A stretch of 11,111 nucleotides of DNA, from the NCBI GenBank assembly GCA_002398105.1, contig DHCD01000004.1, positions 19,975 through 31,085 of the forward strand, given 5' to 3'. Origin of the DNA: Syntrophomonas sp. UBA4911 (GTDB taxonomy: Bacteria > Bacillota > Syntrophomonadia > Syntrophomonadales > Syntrophomonadaceae). Of this stretch, positions 6,708 to 11,111 are shown in pieces. How positions within the stretch are numbered: the stretch's first letter is position 1; each line of letters opens with the position of its first letter. The position numbers were made by a program, and so were the translations under genes. The notes beneath the pieces were generated by a model, which was not told where the DNA came from, did not search any database, and saw only the letters and a list, made by a program, of their open reading frames with translations.

Positions 6708-7301
6708 ATGTTAAATATAATCTGGTTGCTGCTGCTGGCTTCCGGGATTGTGGTAGCGGCTGTAAATGGAAATATTGAGGTGGTTACCGAGGCAGCCCTG
6801 GGTTCGGCCCGCGGCGCGGTAAAAGTCTGCTTTGATCTTATCGGAGTTATGGCCTTATGGCTGGGTATCATGAAAATTGCTGAAAAGGCAGGCATGGTGC
6901 GGGGAATAGCCTTAATAATGAAACCGATTATAAGACGCCTCTTTCCCAGCATACCCCCGGAGCATCCGGCTATGGGGGCGGTGATATTGAATCTCAGCGC
7001 CAATATGCTGGGGCTGGGGAATGCCGCTACGCCTTTCGGCATGAAGGCCATGCAAGAACTGCAGCAACTTAACGGACATTCCGATGAGGCTTCCGAAGCT
7101 ATGTGCACATTTGTGGCTCTGAATACCTCCTGTATTACCCTGGTACCGGCCACTATAGTAGGGGTACGGGTGTCATTTGGCTCGGTTAACCCGACCGAAA
7201 TAGTGGGACCCTGCATCTTTGCCACCGCGGTGGCGATGACCGTTGCCATATTACTGGATTATTGGTTCCGCCGCTTCAGTCGCTGGCGGAGGATACCTTA
7301 G
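6708..7301 (+). CDS. spmA: Spore maturation protein A
   Basis: SpmA and SpmB are membrane proteins required for dehydration of the spore core and hence heat resistance; their transported substrate is not known. The protein has 197 residues, matching Bacillus SpmA at about 196. It is largely hydrophobic with several membrane segments and belongs to the nucleoside-recognition (Gate) family. The hallmark NLSANMLGLGNAATPFGMKA begins at residue 95, and a second hydrophobic block with LNTSCITLVPATIVGVR follows. ATG 6708 is chosen because GGGAGGAG (6695-6702) precedes it and the protein then starts MLNIIWLLLLASG as in the family. The frame is open further upstream to an ATG at 6582, but that start lies within the gerW terminator stem. 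The stop codon directly abuts the spmB start. Confidence 0.95.
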   Translation: MLNIIWLLLLASGIVVAAVNGNIEVVTEAALGSARGAVKVCFDLIGVMALWLGIMKIAEKAGMVRGIALIMKPIIRRLFPSIPPEHPAMGAVILNLSANMLGLGNAATPFGMKAMQELQQLNGHSDEASEAMCTFVALNTSCITLVPATIVGVRVSFGSVNPTEIVGPCIFATAVAMTVAILLDYWFRRFSRWRRIP

Positions 7302-7838
7302 ATGATACTGTCCCTGCTGGATACAATCTCGCGCTGGGCCATTCCGGTTCTCCTCCTGGTTATACCAACTCTGGGCTTGTGGCGTAAAGTGCCGGTCTAT
7401 GAAGCTTTTGTCGAGGGAGCCGAGGAAGGGTTCACTACGGCGGTTAAAATCATACCCTTCCTGGTCGGAATGATGGTGGCAATATCGGTATTCAGGGCTT
7501 CGGGCGCCATGGAAGTCCTGAGTCAGGCTCTGCAGCCGCTGACCGCCCGGGCCGGGGTGCCCTCGGAAGTCCTGCCCCTGGCCCTCATGCGCCCGCTCTC
7601 GGGGAGTGGAGTACTGGGAATGGCCACCGAACTAATGAAAACCTACGGCCCGGATTCCCTCATCGGCCGTATAGCCTCAGTAATGCAGGGTACTACCGAC
7701 ACCACTTTCTTTGTCCTGACCGTATATTTTGGCGCAGTCGGCATTAAAAAATACCGGTATTCTGTAATTACCGGACTGACTGCGGATATCACCGGTTTTA
7801 TAGCCTCTGTGTATATATGTAATTTAATATTCAAATGA
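7302..7838 (+). CDS. spmB: Spore maturation protein B
   Basis: This is the partner of SpmA in spore core dehydration, also a Gate-domain membrane protein. It has 178 residues, the usual length. The motif LALMRPLSGSGVLGMATELM (R97 to G103 at its centre) and VMQGTTDTTFFVLTVYFGAVG from about 127 are the family signature. Hydrophobic segments lie at about 12-25, 45-65, 138-150 and 160-175. ATG 7302 follows the spmA TAG with no gap, and GGAGG (7288-7292) stands nine bases before it, so translation of the two is coupled. No terminator can be seen after the stop. The next gene converges on it from the minus strand and its frame runs 15 bases into the spmB 3' end, a sign of a recombination junction here. 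Confidence 0.95.
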   Translation: MILSLLDTISRWAIPVLLLVIPTLGLWRKVPVYEAFVEGAEEGFTTAVKIIPFLVGMMVAISVFRASGAMEVLSQALQPLTARAGVPSEVLPLALMRPLSGSGVLGMATELMKTYGPDSLIGRIASVMQGTTDTTFFVLTVYFGAVGIKKYRYSVITGLTADITGFIASVYICNLIFK

Positions 7839-8126
7839 CCCTCCAGGGCCTGCAGGTTCGCAAACGACTCGTAGGACACGGACAACTTGATTTGTAACTT
7901 TAAAAGCCATCCTGATACCGGCTTCTCGGAGCTTAATTTCCTTACATCCGGCAAGTTTTGAATTAGCTTGATTGCGCAAGGGCTTACCGATCCCATCAGC
8001 TCTTTTTCCCAGTCTGCTCAGGGCCTTATCGACAATAGAAATGACTGAGTTATCCAACTTCTGATGCTCTTTGGCGGCGTCAGGATCCATAATTATTTCA
8101 AAACGCTCACTCAAATAATGCCACAT
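7824..8126 (-). pseudogene. RelE/ParE-family toxin, C-terminally truncated remnant
   Basis: A 100-codon minus-strand frame. Residues about 7-87 look like a RelE/ParE-type toxin: SERFEIIMDPDAAKEHQKL, a helical middle, then LAGCKEIKLREAGIRMAFKV and NQVVRVLRVV. These are the strands in which such ribonuclease or gyrase toxins carry their basic active residues. The usual final strand and helix (an I-x-K/R-R-type ending) are missing. Instead CEPAGPGGSFEY runs into the end of spmB. No antitoxin gene adjoins it: the base before the start is thiC, which overlaps it by 20 bases. The native start is uncertain, since the ATG at 8126 lies within thiC with only a weak ribosome site. I read it as a broken, orphan toxin gene. 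A short but functional protein co-translated with thiC cannot be excluded. Confidence 0.6.
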
Positions 8127-9411
8127 CGTTCCCGTCCAATATCCTATTCATCGTGCGGACGGCACACATTTTTCCGCACATGGAGCAACTGTGCCTGTTT
8201 TCAGGGGGGGCGCTTTCGTAATATGCTTTTGCTTTCTCTCCGTCCAGTGAAAGATTGAATATCTCCGGCCAATCTAAATTCCTCCGGGCTTCACTGATTC
8301 GATAATCGGATTCACGCGCGCCCTTCACACCTTTTGCAATATCCGCTGCATGGGCCGCGATCTTGGAAGCGATAATTCCTTCCTTCACGTCGCTCAGATC
8401 GGGCAAACGTAAATGCTCGGCGGGTGTAACATAACAAAGAAAATCTGCGCCGTTCGACGCCGCAATCGCCCCGCCGATTGCTGATGTAATATGGTCGTAG
8501 CCGGGCGCAATATCCGTCACAAGCGGACCCAATACATAAAACGGGGCATTGTGGCATAGCCGTTTTTCCAGCTTCATATTGGCTGCAATTTCATCCATTG
8601 CCATATGTCCCGGTCCTTCCACCAGCACCTGTACGCCCCGGTCCCATGCGCGTTTTGTCAAGTTCCCGATTTCAATTAGCTCTGCAATTTGCGCTGCGTC
8701 CGTGGAATCCGCAATACTTCCGGGCCGAAGCGCGTCTCCAAGGCTGATCGTCACATCATATTCCTGTAGAATATCAAGCAGTTCATCATAATGCTCATAA
8801 AACGGATTTTCGTTGCCTGTCATCTCCATCCATGCGAACAGTAGAGAACCTCCGCGCGAGACAATATTCATCTGCCGTTTTTCACGCTTGAATATTTCCG
8901 CCGCATGACGATTAATTCCAGCGTGAATAGTCATAAAATCAACACCTTCCTCAGCGTGGGAACGAACCACATCCAGAAAATCCTGAACAGTCAGGCTCTT
9001 TAAGTCTTTTTCAAAATATCCGATAGCATCATAAACAGGAACGGTGCCAATCATAGCAGAAGATGTTGCAATCAGTTTCTTCCGAAAATCGCGCGTTTTG
9101 CCATAGTTGCTTAAATCCATGATGGCTTCCGCACCGAATTTTTCCGCCAGTATGACCTTTTTCATTTCGGAGGTATAATCAATACAATCACCGGATATGC
9201 CAAGGTTGACATTGATTTTTGTTCTCAGTCCTCCGCCTATTCCATAGGGATGAAGCGACTTATGCTTGATATTCGCCGGGATTACTACCTGGCCCGATGC
9301 TACAAGCTGCAAAAGTGCTTGCTCCGGCCAACTTTCCTCTTTTGCGACCTGTGCGAGTTCTTTCGTTACGATACCCTTTCGGGCAGCTTCCATCTGTGTT
9401 TGATTATTCAT
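8107..9411 (-). CDS. thiC: Phosphomethylpyrimidine synthase ThiC
   Basis: ThiC is a radical SAM enzyme that rearranges aminoimidazole ribotide into hydroxymethylpyrimidine phosphate, the pyrimidine half of thiamin. It has 434 residues, the shorter form without the long N-terminal domain of E. coli ThiC. Recognisable parts in order are RKGIVTKELAQVAKEE, GGGLRTKINVNLGIS, GAEAIMDLSNYG, MTIHAGI, SRGGSLLFAWM, SLGDALRPGSIADSTDAAQ, VEGPGHM, LGPLVTDIAPGYDHITSAIG and CYVTPAEHLRLPD. The C-terminal cluster CSMCGKMC gives C409, C412 and C416, a CX2CX3C spacing. ATG 9411 is chosen because AGGAAG stands upstream and it forms an ATGAATAA overlap with the thiD stop. The frame stays open upstream to 9528, but that would lie deep inside thiD. 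It is the second gene of the riboswitch-controlled operon. Confidence 0.96.
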   Translation of the reverse strand: MNNQTQMEAARKGIVTKELAQVAKEESWPEQALLQLVASGQVVIPANIKHKSLHPYGIGGGLRTKINVNLGISGDCIDYTSEMKKVILAEKFGAEAIMDLSNYGKTRDFRKKLIATSSAMIGTVPVYDAIGYFEKDLKSLTVQDFLDVVRSHAEEGVDFMTIHAGINRHAAEIFKREKRQMNIVSRGGSLLFAWMEMTGNENPFYEHYDELLDILQEYDVTISLGDALRPGSIADSTDAAQIAELIEIGNLTKRAWDRGVQVLVEGPGHMAMDEIAANMKLEKRLCHNAPFYVLGPLVTDIAPGYDHITSAIGGAIAASNGADFLCYVTPAEHLRLPDLSDVKEGIIASKIAAHAADIAKGVKGARESDYRISEARRNLDWPEIFNLSLDGEKAKAYYESAPPENRHSCSMCGKMCAVRTMNRILDGNDVALFE

Positions 9412-10231
9412 TTGTTTCTCTTCCTTTCTGTGAACTCTGTAAACCGTTTTGATAAAGCTCATAAAAATGATGGGTTGGACCGCTTCCTTTCCCGATAGCA
9501 AGAGAGTGTTCAATTGCTGTCGTAACATAAGCCTTCGCCCTTTGCACGGCCTCTTTTAGCGACAGCCCGTTTGCAAGCTGTGAAGCGATAGCAGACGAAA
9601 AAGTACATCCTGTGCCATGCGTGTTCTTTGTGGCAATGCGTGGCGTTTCAAAATGATAATAATCTTTTCCGTCATACAAAACATCCAATGCGTTGCCTAT
9701 CGCGTGGCCGCCCTTTACCACAATGGCCTTGCAGCCCATTGCACAGATTTTTTTCGCGGCCGCTTCCATATCGGCTACGGACGAAATCTGCATATCCGCA
9801 ATTTTTTCAGCTTCGGGGATATTGGGCGTTAACAGGTCGGCAAGCGGAATAATCACTTTTATCAGCGTATCGACTGCGGTCGGTTCCATGAGAGGGCAGC
9901 CGTTTTTGGCGTACATAACGGGATCAACGACTACATTGGCCGGATGGTATTCCAGCAGTTTTTCAGCAACGGCGTTCATACAAGCAGGAGTAGAAAGCAT
10001 ACCGGTTTTTACCGCGTCTACCTCAATATCCTCAAATACCGCGTCAATCTGCTTTTTAATCATATCCGGCGTTATATCCTGCATGTCGATAACCCGGCTC
10101 GTATTTTCCGCAACAACGGAAATAATGACGCTCATACCAAAGACACCATGAGCGGAAAATGTTTTTAAATCGGCTTGTATCCCTGCACCGCCGCTGCAAT
10201 CAGACCCGGCAATGCTCAAAACTTTTTTCAT
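9404..10231 (-). CDS. thiD: Hydroxymethylpyrimidine / phosphomethylpyrimidine kinase ThiD
   Basis: ThiD phosphorylates hydroxymethylpyrimidine twice to give the pyrophosphate that is joined to the thiazole unit. It has 275 residues, as usual for the ribokinase-fold family. Motifs are AGSDCSGGAGIQADLKTF (8-25), AENT (41-44, where many homologues have AQNT), DPVM (103-106), LTPN (134-137), VVKGGH (171-176) and the anion-hole GTGC (206-209) with catalytic C209. ATG 10231 follows AAGGAGG (10248-10242) by about ten bases. Its stop overlaps the thiC start by eight bases, so ThiD and ThiC are made together and supply consecutive steps. Expression is controlled by the TPP riboswitch and terminator upstream. 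The last 15 residues are polar and likely disordered. Confidence 0.96.
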   Translation of the reverse strand: MKKVLSIAGSDCSGGAGIQADLKTFSAHGVFGMSVIISVVAENTSRVIDMQDITPDMIKKQIDAVFEDIEVDAVKTGMLSTPACMNAVAEKLLEYHPANVVVDPVMYAKNGCPLMEPTAVDTLIKVIIPLADLLTPNIPEAEKIADMQISSVADMEAAAKKICAMGCKAIVVKGGHAIGNALDVLYDGKDYYHFETPRIATKNTHGTGCTFSSAIASQLANGLSLKEAVQRAKAYVTTAIEHSLAIGKGSGPTHHFYELYQNGLQSSQKGRETNE

Positions 10232-10296
10232 GATCGAATTTCCTCCTTAAACTGGGGGAAGGGAGCATTAAACCTCTGCCTGAGAACTAAAGCAAC

Positions 10297-10325
10297 AAAA
10301 AAAGATGCACAAGTAAATGCATCTT
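10297..10325 (-). terminator. Riboswitch expression-platform terminator
   Basis: On the minus strand AAGATGCA (10325-10318) pairs perfectly with TGCATCTT (10309-10302) around an eight-base loop, and a T-tract follows to 10297. The loop contains TTACTT (10316-10311), which is complementary to AAGTAA (10349-10344) in the 3' side of the aptamer. The loop and the aptamer can therefore compete. When TPP holds the aptamer closed the terminator should form and stop transcription before thiD. Confidence 0.85.
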
Positions 10326-10339
10326 AAAATTATAGCGAT

Positions 10340-10430
10340 ACAGTTACTTTCCTACGTTAGCATTACCTAGACAGGTTCAAAGGGTCAAGCCGTAGCGGCT
10401 TTCTCAGCTTTCGCTCCCCCAGTAATCTGT
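10340..10430 (-). ncRNA. TPP (thiamin pyrophosphate) riboswitch aptamer
   Basis: On the minus strand the conserved pieces appear in order: GGGGGAGC, GCTGAGA, a short GC-rich stem AAGCCGCTACGGCTT, GACCCTTTGAACCTG, TAGGTAATGCTA and CGTAGGAAAGTAAC. Closing stem P1 is formed by ACAGATTACT (10430-10421) with AGTAACTGT (10348-10340), with one bulged A. This matches the THI-box consensus closely. It lies between the promoter (10488-10460) and thiD and shuts off thiD-thiC when TPP is abundant, through the terminator at 10325-10297. Confidence 0.96.
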
Positions 10431-10459
10431 GGTTAATATTATTCTGTTGTTTACTAAAC

Positions 10460-10488
10460 AATATCTTACAACCTGCGGGTTCTGTCAA
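10460..10488 (-). promoter_or_regulatory. Promoter of the thiD-thiC operon
   Basis: On the minus strand a perfect TTGACA (10488-10483) is followed after 17 bases by GATATT (10465-10460), four of six matches to TATAAT. An A8-T6 tract at 10507-10494 lies at about -41 to -54, where an UP element would be. Transcription would start near 10453, about 23 bases before the riboswitch. Confidence 0.7.
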
Positions 10489-10519
10489 GCCATAAAAAAT
10501 TTTTTTTGAGGATAGGGAG

Positions 10520-10543
10520 GGAGGTGTGCTGCAGCACACCTCC
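10520..10543. repeat. Perfect 24-bp palindrome
   Basis: The half-site GGAGGTGTGCTG (10520-10531) is followed at once by its exact reverse complement (10532-10543). As RNA it would fold into a 10-bp stem with a TGCA loop, but neither strand has a T-tract directly after it and no gene ends nearby. It sits about 67-90 bases upstream of the thiD start site, so it could be a binding site, a degenerate terminator or the trace of a mobile element. Confidence 0.7.
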
Positions 10544-10670
10544 ATTAATAAACTTTAATTTTCACCCAATAGCTCTTAAAATAGCAGTATTTCATTTTGT
10601 TGACGGAGAACATATCTCTTGATGCTCAATATATTATGGAATGTCATCCGTATGTGGTTATTTTTACCCA

Positions 10671-10681
10671 GCGGCATAGTG
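10671..10681 (+). repeat. Direct repeat GCGGCATAGTG, copy 1
   Basis: The same 11 bases recur at 10746-10756, 75 bases downstream on the same strand. Flanks do not match beyond a base or two. No function is apparent. Confidence 0.5.
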
Positions 10682-10745
10682 CAGTTTGGAGACTATCCGG
10701 AAACTGAAAGCTGAATTACTGTTGAACTGATTTGCATGGCTTGAC

Positions 10746-10756
10746 GCGGCATAGTG
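10746..10756 (+). repeat. Direct repeat GCGGCATAGTG, copy 2
   Basis: Second copy of the 11-base repeat first seen at 10671-10681. Both are in the gene-free stretch upstream of the BlaI-type repressor gene. Confidence 0.5.
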
Positions 10757-10840
10757 ACAACCCCCATTCGTTTTTGTCCCATGTCATAGTATAAAATGAC
10801 ACAACCAAAACATCCCCTTATGCATTGAACAGTATTTATA

Positions 10841-10869
10841 TTGACAGATAGGTCTATATAATATAGACT
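10841..10869 (+). promoter_or_regulatory. Promoter of the BlaI-type repressor gene
   Basis: A perfect TTGACA (10841-10846) is followed after 17 bases by TAGACT (10864-10869), four of six matches to the -10 consensus. The better TATAAT at 10857-10862 is only ten bases away and cannot pair with this -35. Operator 1 covers the spacer and most of the -10, as expected for self-repression. Confidence 0.6.
10852..10868 (+). promoter_or_regulatory. Operator 1 for the BlaI-type repressor
   Basis: GTCTATAT-A-ATATAGAC is a perfect palindrome with half-site GTCTAT, N5, ATAGAC. It overlaps the spacer and -10 region of the promoter. The same half-sites at the same spacing recur in operator 2, 28 bases downstream (centre to centre). 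Confidence 0.75.
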
Positions 10870-10877
10870 AACAACAA

Positions 10878-10898
10878 GGGTCTATTAAGTATAGACCC
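10878..10898 (+). promoter_or_regulatory. Operator 2 for the BlaI-type repressor
   Basis: GGGTCTAT-TAAGT-ATAGACCC is a perfect 8-bp inverted repeat with a five-base centre, containing the same GTCTAT-N5-ATAGAC core as operator 1. It lies in the leader just before the ribosome binding site (10899-10904), so a bound repressor dimer would block early transcription. Confidence 0.75.
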
Positions 10899-10911
10899 GG
10901 GAGGAAACGCC

Positions 10912-11111
10912 ATGAAAGAAAACAAACTATCGCAGAGCGAAACCAGATTTGCCGAAATAGTTTGGCAGCATGAACCAATCGGTTCCGGGGAACTGGTGAA
11001 GCTGTGCGGGAAAGAAATGGGCTGGAAAAAGTCTACTACTTATACAGTTATAAAGAATCTATGTGAAAAGGGTATCTTGCAAAATCAAGATGCAGTCGTC
11101 ACCTCCCTGAT
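10912..11111 (+). CDS. BlaI/MecI/CopY-family transcriptional repressor (partial, 5' end only)
   Basis: Sixty-six codons are visible before the window ends. They encode the N-terminal winged-helix DNA-binding domain of the BlaI/MecI family: ETRFAEIVWQHEPIGSGELV, then GWKKSTTYTVIKNLCEKGIL (recognition helix and wing) and VVTSL. These repressors bind as dimers to palindromes and are usually inactivated by cleavage when a partner membrane metalloprotease (BlaR1/M56) senses a signal, often a beta-lactam. Such a partner, if present, would lie beyond the window. ATG 10912 follows GGGAGGA (10899-10905) by about six bases. The two palindromes upstream indicate autoregulation. The regulated function cannot be told from this fragment. 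Confidence 0.9.
   Translation, partial: MKENKLSQSETRFAEIVWQHEPIGSGELVKLCGKEMGWKKSTTYTVIKNLCEKGILQNQDAVVTSL

Larger units (their letters stand above)
10544..10840. other. Intergenic stretch without a recognisable gene
   Basis: I see no gene with a ribosome binding site here; the longest frames are about 35 codons. It holds an 11-base direct repeat (10671-10681 and 10746-10756) and an inverted repeat TGTCAT...ATGACA (10782-10801, eight-base spacer). It separates the divergent thiD and blaI-type transcription units. Confidence 0.6.

Noticed and set aside
7824..8126. A complete toxin-antitoxin pair next to spmB
   Set aside because: Only a toxin-like frame without its C-terminal end is present; no antitoxin frame can be found on either side.
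9412..9528. Upstream extension of thiC to 9528
   Set aside because: It would overlap thiD by 125 bases; ATG 9411 has a ribosome site and overlaps the thiD stop by only eight bases.
10544..10840. A short gene or transposase remnant in the gap before the repressor gene
   Set aside because: The longest frames are about 35 codons, without a ribosome site, and I recognise no family in them.
10857..10862. Perfect TATAAT as the -10 of the repressor gene
   Set aside because: It is only ten bases from TTGACA and no other -35 lies at a workable distance; it is the centre of operator 1.

Overview
The window reads as chromosomal DNA of an anaerobic, endospore-forming Firmicute of the class Clostridia. 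The evidence is the sporulation genes (a DUF2953 gene, gerW/ytfJ, spmA, spmB), the Gram-positive scpA-scpB pair, strong AGGAGG-type ribosome binding sites, frequent TTG/GTG starts and moderate GC content. The gene order resembles Syntrophomonas/Peptococcaceae-like genomes, but the genus is an inference from family knowledge, not from a search.

Layout, left to right. (1) Positions 1-245 are non-coding or the end of an unseen upstream gene, with a rho-independent terminator at 141-170. (2) An extended -10 promoter near 251 starts a plus-strand run: a large DHH-CBS-tRNA nucleotidyltransferase fusion (280-2913), an M50 site-2-type membrane metalloprotease (2891-3568), scpA (3589-4323), scpB (4385-4900) and a DUF1992 gene (4904-5473). 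(3) The run continues into sporulation genes in two apparent blocks. DUF2953-gerW (5545-6544) lies behind a candidate sigma-F-like promoter and ends in a terminator (6561-6605). spmA-spmB (6708-7838) lies behind a weak candidate sigma-E-like promoter. (4) Facing them on the minus strand is a thiamin operon, thiD-thiC (10231 down to 8107), controlled by a TPP riboswitch with an intrinsic terminator. A truncated RelE/ParE-like toxin gene is wedged between thiC and spmB. (5) A stretch of about 370 bases without a gene holds a perfect 24-bp palindrome and short repeats. (6) The window ends in the first 200 bases of a BlaI/MecI-type repressor gene, with two matching palindromic operators over its promoter and leader.

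How the genes work together. The first block covers housekeeping: tRNA 3'-end maturation, membrane proteolysis, and the kleisin (ScpA) and kite (ScpB) subunits of the SMC chromosome condensation complex. The next genes serve spore formation: GerW is needed for spore germination properties, and SpmA/SpmB for dehydration of the spore core. The placement of terminators and candidate promoters suggests that forespore genes (DUF2953-gerW) and mother-cell genes (spmAB) are transcribed separately although adjacent. The thiamin operon makes and phosphorylates the pyrimidine half of thiamin and is shut off by its end product through the riboswitch.

I did not find a convincing wholly new system. The best leads are the compartment-split sporulation promoters, the toxin remnant at a likely recombination junction, the tandem BlaI-type operators, the unexplained 24-bp palindrome, and a second possible long-range pairing in the thiD leader.
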